Source: Actinacidiphila oryziradicis (lineage in GTDB: Bacteria; Actinomycetota; Actinomycetes; Streptomycetales; Streptomycetaceae). From it: 64,000 nucleotides of DNA. The stretch covers positions 106,748 through 170,747 of the forward strand of contig NZ_SUMC01000014.1 in the NCBI RefSeq assembly GCF_005047355.1. Direction: 5' to 3'. The notes under the pieces are model-generated. The model ran no database searches, was not told the DNA's origin, and saw only the letters and a list, made by a program, of their open reading frames with translations. Numbering within the stretch: the first letter of the stretch is position 1; every line of letters starts with the position of its first letter. This document shows positions 8,029 to 16,094 of this stretch, piece after piece. A program made the position numbers and the translations under genes.

Positions 8029-10011
8029 TCAGTGGCGATGGCCGTCGGCGTCGGCGTGGCAGTGATGCGCCGCTTCGGACGGCGGCAAGTCGAGCGCCGG
8101 GTTGCCGTCGAAGAACCCGCTCGGCTTGAGCGTGAAGCCGATATGACTGACGGGCATGACCGGCCAGTCCTCCGGGCGTACGACGTGATGGGCGCCGAAG
8201 GTGTACCAGAGCACGATGTCGGTGTTCTCCAGCGGGCGGTCGGCCGCCGCGTACACGGGCAGGCCCAGGCCACCGGGGCTCTGGTACGGGTAGTCACCGG
8301 CGGCGTAGCGCTCGGCGGGGTCGTAGGCGGTGACCCAGAGATGGCTGGCAGTGAAGCCGGCCCGGTCAGCGAAGACCGCGTCCGGCGCGTACATCGGCAC
8401 GGTGTTGCTGCCGGGCATCAGGGCGTAGCCGGTGGGCTCGCCGAGTTCGGAGAGCCGGCCGGGGTTCTCGATCTTCCAGTAACGGGCCCTGAACGGGTCG
8501 ATCCGCCGCTGGGCGAGGGACTCGGACGCCAGGACCGTGGCCCGGGTCTCCCAGGCGTTGCGATGCGGGTTGCCGGGGCCGGGCGGGCTGGTGACGGAGT
8601 CGATCTCGACAACGGAGTTGGCCGGGCCGTCGATGCTCATGTCGATACGGACGCAGAAGAAGTGCTGGTGGTGCGGTCCGTAAAGGCCGGGTGCCACCAG
8701 CGTCCCGTGCCGGGGTTTCTCCCCGACCGGGAGCGCCGCCGTCGAGATGACACCGGTCAGCTTGACCTCATACTCGATCGTGCCGTCGTTGTACAGGTAC
8801 CAGAAGTAGCCGTACTCATAATTGCCGACAGTAGCGATCGAGGAGATGACAAGCCGCCGCCTGCGCCGCACCTCGACCGCACCGGTGCGGAAGTCGGTGT
8901 GCTTCCAGGCGATGCCCGCGTCTTCCTCGTGCATACAGACGGCGTTGGGGATGGTGACCGCCTTGCCGTCCTGATCATTGACGACCCCGTCGAAGTAACG
9001 GATGTGCCCGACGCAGTCGCAACCCAGAGTGAGGGAATTGGCGAGCCAGCCGACGCCGTACTCGCCCTGGTCGAAAACGTTCTTGAAACGGTGGGTCGGC
9101 GCCGGGTCCCCGTACGGGACGTACATCTCGGACAGGGAAGCGCGGTAGAGGATGGGGCGGACGGTGCCCCGGTCCTCGTACGCGACCTGGTGGAGCACCA
9201 GCCCTTCGCGCGGTGTGAAGCCGATCCGCAGCCGCCATTTCTGCCAGCGCACCTCGTGTCCGTCCACGGTGAAGCTGGGTCCGTCCGGCTGGGTGATCTC
9301 GATCGCCCGGACGCCGTCGCGGTACGCCGGGTACGCGGGCACGTTCTCCGGCGCGAACTGGAACTCCGCCTCGTAGTTCCCCGGCCGTGGCGGCAGCGGT
9401 ACGACGCCGTGGTCCTGCACCTCGGCCACCGCGCCCTCGTCCAGGTCGACGACGACGATCAGGCCCTCGACCGGCCGGGCGTAGCCGTGCTCGCCCGGCG
9501 CCGAACGCACCCAGGTGAGCGGCCGGGCGATGCGCCGCACCGACGCGTCGTCCTCCGGGCCGGTCCAGCTCGACGCCCACGGGTCGATCATCGCGAGGGA
9601 GAAGTCCTCGACGCCGCGCCGGCGCATCGCCTCCTGCCAGCGCGGGTCGGCGCGGACGATGTCCTCGCAGGACAGGAACTCCTCCGCGGTGATGGAGGGT
9701 TGCACGCCTTCGATGTGGCGCCAGTCGACTAGGTCACCGGTGGTGAGCGACACCACCGCCTCGTAGGTGTGCCGCTCCGCGCGCTCGTACAGCACCACGA
9801 ACGCCTCGCGCGGGAGCGGTGTGTCGCCTGGCCGCCACGCCGTCACCTCGGGCTTGGGAGGTTCGTGCAGGGTGACGAAGACAAAGCGGGCCGTCGGCGC
9901 GAGGCCCTTCAGCTCGCGCAGCAGGGCGCTCGCCACCGCGACCTCCCCGGCGGACAACGGTTCCAGTGGGTGACCCACATGCACAGTGGGCGCCGGAAAG
10001 GTAGCGGTCAT
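8029..10011 (-). CDS. Copper amine oxidase (primary-amine oxidase)
   Basis: Oxidatively deaminates a primary amine to the aldehyde with release of ammonia and hydrogen peroxide, using copper and topaquinone. The 660 residues match the usual length of bacterial enzymes. VGNYEYG holds the topaquinone-precursor tyrosine (about Tyr398). GEYGVGWLAN and GCDCVG mark the active-site lid, HHQHFF supplies the HxH copper ligands, and the C-terminal PEDWPVMPVSHIGF and GFFDGNPALDLP blocks are family signatures. No signal peptide is visible, so it is probably cytosolic. The ATG is preceded by GAGGAG at good spacing. The C-terminus is His-rich (AAHHCHADADGHRH), which is unusual. It lies 12 bases after an APC permease on the same strand, suggesting an amine uptake-and-oxidation pair (tyramine, tryptamine or phenethylamine are family-typical substrates). 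Confidence 0.93.
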   Translation of the reverse strand: MTATFPAPTVHVGHPLEPLSAGEVAVASALLRELKGLAPTARFVFVTLHEPPKPEVTAWRPGDTPLPREAFVVLYERAERHTYEAVVSLTTGDLVDWRHIEGVQPSITAEEFLSCEDIVRADPRWQEAMRRRGVEDFSLAMIDPWASSWTGPEDDASVRRIARPLTWVRSAPGEHGYARPVEGLIVVVDLDEGAVAEVQDHGVVPLPPRPGNYEAEFQFAPENVPAYPAYRDGVRAIEITQPDGPSFTVDGHEVRWQKWRLRIGFTPREGLVLHQVAYEDRGTVRPILYRASLSEMYVPYGDPAPTHRFKNVFDQGEYGVGWLANSLTLGCDCVGHIRYFDGVVNDQDGKAVTIPNAVCMHEEDAGIAWKHTDFRTGAVEVRRRRRLVISSIATVGNYEYGYFWYLYNDGTIEYEVKLTGVISTAALPVGEKPRHGTLVAPGLYGPHHQHFFCVRIDMSIDGPANSVVEIDSVTSPPGPGNPHRNAWETRATVLASESLAQRRIDPFRARYWKIENPGRLSELGEPTGYALMPGSNTVPMYAPDAVFADRAGFTASHLWVTAYDPAERYAAGDYPYQSPGGLGLPVYAAADRPLENTDIVLWYTFGAHHVVRPEDWPVMPVSHIGFTLKPSGFFDGNPALDLPPSEAAHHCHADADGHRH

Positions 10012-10023
10012 ACGGGGATCTCC

Positions 10024-11601
10024 TCAACCCAGGACGGGCTCGGCCTTGGCCGCGGCCTCGTCAGCCGGATCGGCGAGGCTGAAGTGGCCCAGCTCCGCGT
10101 ACTGTCCGGGCTTCTTCGCCCGCATCCACAGAGCGATGCCGACGCCGAGCAGGAACATCACGATGACGACCTCGGGCAGGTACTTGATGAACGGCACGTC
10201 ACCCGCACCGGCCAGCACCGTGCGGTTGTCGATGAGCAGATAGCAGGCGCCGATCATGGCCGCGGCGCCGACGACCGGGGCGACCAGAGTGGTCAGCCAG
10301 TGGAAGCTGTCGCGGGCGGCGGTGAGGAAGTAACGGATGATCGCGAACGAGGTCAGTGCCTGCACTCCGAGGATGCCGAGCACGCCCATCAGCGGCGCCC
10401 AGGTGCCCAGCTTGGTCAGGGCGGCCATAGTGCTGCTGTCGTAGACGGTGAAGCCCAGGACGATCGCGCCGACCAGGAGCGTGACGGTCATGGACGCGAC
10501 GGCCGGGCTGTGGTGCTTGGAGGTACGGGCCAGCGGCGCGGGCGCCACACCCTCGCGGCCCAGCGAGAACAGGTACCGGGCGGCGGTGTTGTAGAACGCC
10601 ATGGCGCACGCGAAGGGGCTGACGATGGCCAGCACCTGCATCACCACCACGAGCCAGTGCCCGACGAAGGTCTCGGCCAGCGGGTAGAAGGCCGAGGCGT
10701 ACTTGCCCGCGATCTGGTCCTTGACCGCCTGGGCTGACTGGGACAGGCCCCAGCCGGAGACGAAGGCGTAGGAGACGATCATGTACAGCACGCCGAGGCC
10801 GATCACCGAGCCGTAGGTGGCGGTCTTGGCGATGCGGTGCGGATCGCGGGACTCCTCGGCGTAGTTCGGCGCCATTTCGAAGCCGACCCAGGACCAGAAA
10901 GCGGCGAAGAGCGCCACACCGGCGGCGGCCGTGCCGAAGGTGTGGGCCGCGGCGGTGTTGCCGAAGACCGCGGCCGGGTTCATGGGCTTGGCGGACAGGC
11001 CATGTGCCCCGCCCTTGAACAGCACACCCGCCGAGAGGATGACCAGGGCCAGGACCTCCGCGACGAGGGAGACGCCCAGGATCCTGGTGGTCAGTTCGAT
11101 GTGGAACCAGGCCAGCACGGTCATCAGGGCCAGCGCGGCGAACATGTAGACCCACACCGGGATCTTCACACCGGTCCAGGACTCGACGCTGGTCGCCGCG
11201 AAGTAGCCCATCACGCCGATGACCGAGGCCGAGAAGAGCATGTAGCAGAGCGCGATCAGCACGCCGGAGCCAACGCCGGTGATCTTGCCGAGGCCCCTGG
11301 TGATGAAGGTGTAGAAGCCACCGGCGGAGGTCACCCGGCGGCTCATCGCGATGTAGCCGACGGAGAAGATCGTCAGCGCGAGGGTAGCCAGCAGGAACGC
11401 GGCCGGCGCGGCGTAGCCGCCGCCCATGACCGCGACGGGCACGTTGAACAGCATCGCCGTCATGGGCGCGGCACCCGTGACGATGCAGAAGATGACGCCG
11501 GGCAGGCCCAGTGCGCCCGAGGCCAGTCGGTGGGGTGCCGCGGCGGTGGAGGTGGTCGCGTCCGCAGGGATGGTAGCGGTCGGCAGGGGCACGTCTGTCA
11601 T
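10024..11601 (-). CDS. APC-family amino acid/amine permease
   Basis: Integral membrane importer, 525 aa, with about 12 hydrophobic segments from residue 27 onward (for example LPGVIFCIVTGAAPMTAMLF and the following VPVAVMGGGYAAP). It has the N-terminal half typical of the amino acid-polyamine-organocation superfamily and a polar Ala/Thr-rich N-tail. Start ATG 11601 has GAGG a few bases upstream. It is the first gene of a two-gene unit with the copper amine oxidase, so the transported substrate is probably the amine that enzyme oxidises; that is inference from context. The substrate cannot be deduced from the protein sequence itself. Confidence 0.88.
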   Translation of the reverse strand: MTDVPLPTATIPADATTSTAAAPHRLASGALGLPGVIFCIVTGAAPMTAMLFNVPVAVMGGGYAAPAAFLLATLALTIFSVGYIAMSRRVTSAGGFYTFITRGLGKITGVGSGVLIALCYMLFSASVIGVMGYFAATSVESWTGVKIPVWVYMFAALALMTVLAWFHIELTTRILGVSLVAEVLALVILSAGVLFKGGAHGLSAKPMNPAAVFGNTAAAHTFGTAAAGVALFAAFWSWVGFEMAPNYAEESRDPHRIAKTATYGSVIGLGVLYMIVSYAFVSGWGLSQSAQAVKDQIAGKYASAFYPLAETFVGHWLVVVMQVLAIVSPFACAMAFYNTAARYLFSLGREGVAPAPLARTSKHHSPAVASMTVTLLVGAIVLGFTVYDSSTMAALTKLGTWAPLMGVLGILGVQALTSFAIIRYFLTAARDSFHWLTTLVAPVVGAAAMIGACYLLIDNRTVLAGAGDVPFIKYLPEVVIVMFLLGVGIALWMRAKKPGQYAELGHFSLADPADEAAAKAEPVLG

Positions 11602-12035
11602 TGCGCCTCACTGTGAAAATGGCCGGGCGAATGGTCTGGCTTGGTGCGGAACGGTAGGCACACGGCGTTGCGCCAAGATTGCCTGGCCGTAAAAGCGGAG
11701 TCCCGATTGCGGCGCGCCTGCGGCGGGCCCCGGTTCTACGTGCGGGCCGGTGGCCAGGTTGTGCCCACCCTCCCCCAGCTTTCGGCCGGGAGGTGCCCCC
11801 ATCTCGCTTCGCTCGCCCTGCGGAACGCCTGCCCACAACGGTCGACCATCCCAGCCCGTCCGTTTGAGGACCTGGGAGTCTCCCCACGCCCGCAGGGCGT
11901 AGGGGGCGGGCATGTCACCACGCGGGGCGGCCGGGCCTGCAAAGGCTCGCCGCCGAGGGAGCGTGGGTTCTGGCGTGCGACGTGCTGGGCCCGATTCGGC
12001 GGCGTCTCACCGTCCGGGGGCGCCCGGTCCCGGCG
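11602..12035. other. 434-base intergenic region holding a dispersed repeat
   Basis: This is the space between the permease start and the stop of the 460-residue hypothetical protein. No gene was seen. Most of it is occupied by copy 1 of the dispersed intergenic repeat listed next. The remainder, 11911-12035, shows nothing recognisable. Confidence 0.6.
11742..11910. repeat. Dispersed intergenic repeat, copy 1
   Basis: About 170 bases that recur, with insertions, at 20425-20642. Shared blocks include CCCTCCCCCAGC, TTCGGCCGGGAGGTG, the 20-mer CCCATCTCGCTTCGCTCGCC, CTGCGGAACGCCTGCCCAC, CAGCCCGTCC, GTTTGAGGACCTGG and CGCAGGGCGTAGGGGGCGGG. It contains internal inverted-repeat character and no coding potential. 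Elements with the GTTTGAGGACC block are widespread between Streptomyces genes, usually at 3' ends; their role is not established. Confidence 0.85.
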
Positions 12036-13418
12036 CTACCGGTTGAAAGCGCCTTGATAGCGCCGGGGGTCGGTGGCGCGCATGGTGGCCGAGACGTTCG
12101 TCTGGTTGAAGCCCTTGAAGCCGCCCCGGCGGGCGAGGTTCTCCAGGTGGGAGCCCGGGGCGCCGTTCGCGGCGAACTCCTCCGCCTTGGCTGCGTCCAG
12201 CAGCCCGGCCGCGGTCAGCCGGGCCAGGCGTTCACGCGGCACCGGCCAGTGTTCGGCCTCGGTGAACGCCTGCCGGAGGTGGGCGAAGTCGGAGAAGGGC
12301 CGCATGTGGCCGACGCCCAGCAGGGCCAGGTCGTCACGGAGCCGGTCGAAGTCGAACTGGCCCTCCAGATGATGCATGCCCGCCACAAGGATGGACTCGC
12401 CGTGCAGGGCGCACCACAGGCCCACGGTGCCCAGCTCCTCCCTCGGGGCCAGCGCGCCCCCGGCGAAGTCGATCTCGACCTCGGCGGGGGCGAGGTCCAC
12501 GTCGGCGAAGATCACACCCCCGTTGCCCGGGTGTTCGAGCACCTGCGCGCCCCAGCCCGCCTCGGCGCCCGCGTAGAACCGCTCGCGCAGCCGGAAGCCG
12601 AGGGCGCCGAACACCCGCATGAGCGGGTAGAACGCCGCCCGGCCGCTGCGGAAGGTGTGGTGGTCGTTGTTGCCCCAGCCCAGCCCCAGCCGGTCCTGCC
12701 GGGCGTGTTGCAGTACGGCGGCGGTGTTACGGCGCTGCCAGTAGCGCCGCTCGATCTCCAGGGCGTAGCTGCCCGCGAGGTCGGCACCGATCAGCTCCGT
12801 CATCCGCTCGGCAGTGCCGACGAGCCGCTCGACAGCGTCGGCGCCGTCCCAGGTGCGGGGACGCTCGGCCCACAACCGCCAGGCGGCGTACGCGCGGGCG
12901 CTCCGCTCTCCGTCGAACGATTCCGGCTGGACTCCGCACGCCCAGGAGCGTCGTTCGACGCCGGACAGGGCGACGCCGCTCCCGTCCGACACCACGGCTC
13001 GGCGCAGGCCGGACAGCGGGGCCCCCTCGACACCCCGGTCGGAGGCGTGCGCCGCGGCGAAGGCGGCGCTGTCGTCGACCCGCAGTGCGACGGCCCGGCC
13101 GCGCTGCGGGACGATCGCCGGCAGCTGCGCCCCGGGGTGCCGCCATACGCCGGGGCGGGTGCCGTGGCCCTCGATGTAGCCGCACTCCGACAACCGCCCG
13201 GGATCGACGGGGCCGCCGAGATGGTCCAGCCAGTCGTGCAGGCGGGTGGAGGTCCCCGACTCCAGCCGCGCGGCCAGCCGGGCCAGGTCCGCGTTCCGTT
13301 CGCATGCCTCTTCCACGAGGGTCGCGACCAGGCTTTCCGCTGCCTCGTGGAGTGTCCACTCCGTGTTCACGACTCGGTTCACGACTCGGTTCACGGCTTG
13401 GTTCACGGCTTGGTTCAC
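12036..13418 (-). CDS. Hypothetical 460-residue protein, VOC/DUF1338-like segment possible
   Basis: No firm family assignment. The C-terminal half is rich in strongly patterned blocks: WGNNDHHTFR, FYAGAEAGWGAQVLEHP, GVIFADVDLAP, GLWCALHGES, AGMHHLEGQFDFD and GSHLENLARRGGFKGFNQ. The D-H-H-T-F-R block and later His and Glu residues recall metal-binding dioxygenases of the vicinal-oxygen-chelate/DUF1338 (2-oxoadipate dioxygenase) type, but I cannot prove this. Start is taken as GTG 13418 because AAGGAG precedes it at ideal spacing. The first 17 codons are a 12-base tandem repeat giving VNQAVNQAVNRVVNRVVN, with four further in-frame GTGs. Sixteen bases upstream ends a FAD-oxidoreductase remnant, so the two were once an operon. 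Confidence 0.6.
   Translation of the reverse strand: MNQAVNQAVNRVVNRVVNTEWTLHEAAESLVATLVEEACERNADLARLAARLESGTSTRLHDWLDHLGGPVDPGRLSECGYIEGHGTRPGVWRHPGAQLPAIVPQRGRAVALRVDDSAAFAAAHASDRGVEGAPLSGLRRAVVSDGSGVALSGVERRSWACGVQPESFDGERSARAYAAWRLWAERPRTWDGADAVERLVGTAERMTELIGADLAGSYALEIERRYWQRRNTAAVLQHARQDRLGLGWGNNDHHTFRSGRAAFYPLMRVFGALGFRLRERFYAGAEAGWGAQVLEHPGNGGVIFADVDLAPAEVEIDFAGGALAPREELGTVGLWCALHGESILVAGMHHLEGQFDFDRLRDDLALLGVGHMRPFSDFAHLRQAFTEAEHWPVPRERLARLTAAGLLDAAKAEEFAANGAPGSHLENLARRGGFKGFNQTNVSATMRATDPRRYQGAFNR
13365..13418 (-). repeat. 12-bp tandem repeat forming the start of the hypothetical gene
   Basis: Read on the minus strand: two units of GTGAACCAAGCC, two of GTGAACCGAGTC, then GTGAAC. 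Every unit begins with an in-frame GTG, so each unit could act as a start codon. The ribosome-binding AAGGAG lies only in front of the first. Confidence 0.9.
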
Positions 13419-13434
13419 GGTTCGCTCCTTGGTC

Positions 13435-13581
13435 TCACACGCGGTTGGTCTCCAGCCTGATGGCGTCGTCCGCGAAGCGCTCGGCGCCGAGCGGCGAGAC
13501 ATCGACAAACGGTTCCCTGCCCAGATACAGGTCGCGAAGCACCTCCCCCACCGCCGGTCCCCTGCCGGCGGGCGGCGATCG
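13435..13581 (-). pseudogene. C-terminal remnant of FAD-dependent oxidoreductase (sarcosine/pipecolate oxidase-like)
   Basis: The minus strand encodes GPAVGEVLRDLYLGREPFVD, then VSPLGAERFADDA and a short tail ending E-T-N-R-V before TGA. The pattern (P-A-V-G-E-x-L, L-G-R-E-P-F-V-D-V-S-P-L, E-R-F) is the conserved C-terminal end of DAO/sarcosine-oxidase-type flavoproteins. Nothing upstream resembles the FAD-binding body of such an enzyme, because the DNA there instead encodes a GntR fragment on the other strand. About 40-50 codons of an enzyme that should be near 400 therefore remain. The stop is 16 bases before the start of the 460-residue protein. Confidence 0.6.
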
Positions 13582-13596
13582 CATGTGCCCTGGTTC

Positions 13597-13806
13597 AGAG
13601 CGCCGGACACGCGCCGTCGGCCGGCGCGAGGCCCCGGCGGCGTCCGCCCGCGCGTCGGCACCTTCGTCGCCGTTCTCTCCCGCCGCGAGCTGACCGAGCT
13701 GTTCCAGATGAAGGAGTTGCTGGAGGGCGCCGCCGTCCGGTTGCTCGTCTTCCGGGGCAATGTGCCCGAGCCGATGCTGCTGGAGGCCAATATGCGCGCG
13801 GCGGGG
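13597..13806 (+). pseudogene. GntR/FCD-family regulator fragment
   Basis: The plus-strand frame reads VRPRVGTFVAVLSRRELTEL, then FQMKELLEGAAVRLLVFRG, N-V-P-E-P-M-L-L-E-A-N-M. The R-x-R-x-G-T-F-V-A-x-L-S wing followed by an acidic-aromatic helix and K-E-L-L-E-G-x-A is the junction between a GntR winged helix and its FCD effector domain. The recognition helices upstream and the rest of the FCD domain are missing, and the fragment runs into the SulP stop codon on the other strand. It is best read as a deletion remnant. Confidence 0.5.
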
Positions 13807-13814
13807 GCCAGCGG

Positions 13815-15566
13815 TCAGCTCGCTCCCACCGGCTGGGCGGGCGGGGCGGGCGGGGCGGGGAGCAGGCCGGCGCCCTGCAGGTGGGTGCGGCCGTAGGCGA
13901 TCGCGTCGGGGGTCGTGGCGAAGATCCTCCCGGCCTCGTTCAGCCGGTCCAGGACGCCGAGGGCATCCAGCCGGTTCTGGTGGTCCGCGCGCACCCCGGA
14001 GACCAGCACGAGGGCGCCGTGGTGGGTGAGCTTGTCGATGGCGTCCCCGAGCACCTTGGCGCCGGAGGCGTCCATCGCGCTGACCCGGGACATCCGGAGG
14101 ATCACCACCCGTACGTCCGCCACCTCGCTCAGTTCCAGCAGGAAGCGGTGGGCGGCGGCGAACAGCAGTGGCCCATCGAGGCGGTAGGCGACGATGTGCT
14201 CGGCCAGCAGCGCCTGTTCCTCCTCATGGTGGTCCTCGGACGGCAGGTCGGCGTGCAGCGGCACCTGTTCGGCCCGCGCCGTGCTCGCCACCGTCCGCAG
14301 CGCCAGCACGCCGGAGACGACCAGGCCCGCTATGACGGCTGTGACCAGGTTGAACGCCAGGGTGGCGGCGGCGGTCAGCGCCATGATCAGCGCCTCCCCG
14401 CGACCGCTGCGGGCCAGTGCCCGAAGCGAACCGACCTCGACCATCCGGATCGCGGTCGCGATCAGAACCCCGGCCAGCGCCGCCAGCGGAATCCCGGCCA
14501 CCAGCGGGGCTGCGGCGAACACGATCACCGCGAGTACCGCGGCGTGGACCAGGGCGGCGAGCCGGGAGGCCGCACCAGTACGGACGTTGACGGCGGTGCG
14601 CGCTATAGCGCCGGTGGCGGCGACGCCACCGAACAGCGGAACGGCCAGGTTGGCCAGGCCCTGTCCGAAAAGCTCCCGATCGCTGTCGTGCCGCTCGGAG
14701 ACGCTCATCGCGTCGGCGGCGGTCGCCGACATCAGCGACTCCAGCGCGGCCAGTGCGGCGACCGCGAGTGCGGAGGGCATCAGCGCCGGGACGTGGGCGG
14801 GGTCCAGGAAGGCCAGGGAGGGGGCGGGCAGTCCGGCGGGCAGGTGCCCGATCGTGGCCACCCGCAGGTGCGCCAGCTGGGCCACGACAGTGGCGGCGGC
14901 GACCGCGACCAGCGAGAAGGGAATGGCGGGCCGCAGCCGGGCACCCACGAGCATGATGACAACCACGGCGGCAGCCACGGCGAGCGCGGGCCAGTTCGGG
15001 TGCGCGGCAAAGCGGCCGACCGCCTTGAGAGCGACAACCACCGGGTTGTCTCCGGCAGGGGGCTTCACCCCGAGCGCGCCGGGAATCTGCTGCAGGGCGA
15101 TGACGGCGGCGATGCCGACGGTGAAGCCCTCCACCACCGGCACCGGCACATACGCCATGTAGCGCCCGGCCCGCAGCAGCGCCAGCGCAACGAGCGCGGC
15201 TCCGGCGAGCAGGCCGACCGTGAGCAGTCCGGAGGTGCCGTACTGGTGCATGATCGGCACCAGCACCACGGTCATCGCCCCGGTGGGGCCGGAGACCTGG
15301 AGGTTGGAGCCGCCGAAGACGGCCGCGAGCGCGCCGGCGATGACGGCGGTAACCAGACCGGCCTGCGCGCCCGCGCCGGAGGAGATGCCGAAGCCGAGCG
15401 CGAGCGGCAGCGCGATGACGGCGACGGTCAGCCCGGCCAGCAGGTCTTTGCGCGGGGAGCGGCCCATCGTCGCCCAGATCGCCCGGTTGGGCAGAACACC
15501 GGCCACGCGGTCCCGCAACGCCCGGCCGGTGCTCTTCGCCCGCCCGGCGCTCTTCGTGGTGCTCAC
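13815..15566 (-). CDS. SulP-family anion transporter with STAS domain
   Basis: Inorganic anion transporter (sulfate or bicarbonate are typical), 583 aa, in the cytoplasmic membrane. Residues about 35-430 carry 10-12 hydrophobic segments with the SulP pattern (LTVAVIALPLALGFGISSGA near the start, then VFGGSNLQVSGPTGAMTVVL). The C-terminus from about 445 is a STAS domain with DVRVVILRMSRVSAMDASGA around the potential phospho-acceptor loop. The GTG start overlaps the TGA of the upstream ArsR-type gene by four bases, so translation is coupled and the transporter probably falls under that repressor. The C-terminus is a Pro/Ala-rich tail. Confidence 0.92.
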   Translation of the reverse strand: MSTTKSAGRAKSTGRALRDRVAGVLPNRAIWATMGRSPRKDLLAGLTVAVIALPLALGFGISSGAGAQAGLVTAVIAGALAAVFGGSNLQVSGPTGAMTVVLVPIMHQYGTSGLLTVGLLAGAALVALALLRAGRYMAYVPVPVVEGFTVGIAAVIALQQIPGALGVKPPAGDNPVVVALKAVGRFAAHPNWPALAVAAAVVVIMLVGARLRPAIPFSLVAVAAATVVAQLAHLRVATIGHLPAGLPAPSLAFLDPAHVPALMPSALAVAALAALESLMSATAADAMSVSERHDSDRELFGQGLANLAVPLFGGVAATGAIARTAVNVRTGAASRLAALVHAAVLAVIVFAAAPLVAGIPLAALAGVLIATAIRMVEVGSLRALARSGRGEALIMALTAAATLAFNLVTAVIAGLVVSGVLALRTVASTARAEQVPLHADLPSEDHHEEEQALLAEHIVAYRLDGPLLFAAAHRFLLELSEVADVRVVILRMSRVSAMDASGAKVLGDAIDKLTHHGALVLVSGVRADHQNRLDALGVLDRLNEAGRIFATTPDAIAYGRTHLQGAGLLPAPPAPPAQPVGAS

Positions 15567-15916
15567 GTGCGCTTCGCCACCGCTTCGTCCTCCGCCTCGC
15601 GCAGTTCGGTGAGCAGGTCCTGTTGCCCGGCCAGGAGTTCCGTCAGGATCCGGCGCGCGGCCCGCATCAGGTCGGCGACATCGCCTCCGGCCAGGGCGTA
15701 CACGACGGTGTCGCCGTCGCGGGTGGCGGTGACGATCCCCGATCGGCGCAGGATCGCCAGCTGCTGGGACAGGTTGGAGCGCTCGACCTCGATCTGCGCG
15801 AGCAGGTCACGCACCGGCATCGGCCCGTCCTGAAGCAGCTCCAGCACCCGGATCCGCACCGGGTGCCCGAGCATCCGGAAGAACTCCGCCTTCGCCTGGT
15901 AGAGCGGAACCGGCAC
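15563..15916 (-). CDS. ArsR-family repressor of the SulP operon
   Basis: Winged-helix DNA-binding protein with KAEFFRMLGHPVRIRVLELL, a recognition region V-E-R-S-N-L-S-Q-Q-L-A-I-L-R-R, and the beta-wing GIVTATRDGDTVVYAL: the ArsR/SmtB fold. No cysteine is present and the ELCVCDL metal motif is absent, so it does not look like a metal sensor. Start taken as GTG 15916 (117 aa); an in-frame ATG at 16006 would add 30 poorly conserved residues and lies only seven bases from the operator palindrome, with no ribosome-binding site. It is the first gene of a two-gene operon with the SulP transporter (GTGA overlap). Confidence 0.85.
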   Translation of the reverse strand: MPVPLYQAKAEFFRMLGHPVRIRVLELLQDGPMPVRDLLAQIEVERSNLSQQLAILRRSGIVTATRDGDTVVYALAGGDVADLMRAARRILTELLAGQQDLLTELREAEDEAVAKRT

Positions 15917-16012
15917 CGTCCTCAACCCCTCTCCTGCTCGATCTCCCCCGGCCCGCCCCGGCTGGGGGGGCAGGCAGACCGCCCGAACCGTCATGCGAGA
16001 CAGCATGTACTA

Positions 16013-16032
16013 AATTGAAGAATTCTTCAATT
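16013..16032 (-). promoter_or_regulatory. Perfect 20-bp palindrome, ArsR operator
   Basis: AATTGAAGAATTCTTCAATT is a perfect 20-base palindrome directly upstream of the ArsR-SulP operon. A-T-T-G-A-A inverted half-sites are typical for ArsR/SmtB-family repressors. Its AT-richness stands out against the surrounding DNA. It very probably mediates autorepression. Confidence 0.8.
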
Positions 16033-16094
16033 GCATGACGAGCACGGTACGGCGCCGGCCCGACCTCAGTGGGGCAGAACGCCCAGGGCGATCG

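Noticed and set aside
11642..12057. Possible plus-strand gene in the intergenic repeat
   Set aside because: The sequence is a dispersed repeat also found at 20425, with no conserved protein pattern.
13419..13790. Extension of the 460-residue protein to an ATG at 13790
   Set aside because: The extra 124 residues overlap the FAD-oxidoreductase and GntR remnants and show no coding bias; the GTG at 13418 follows AAGGAG.
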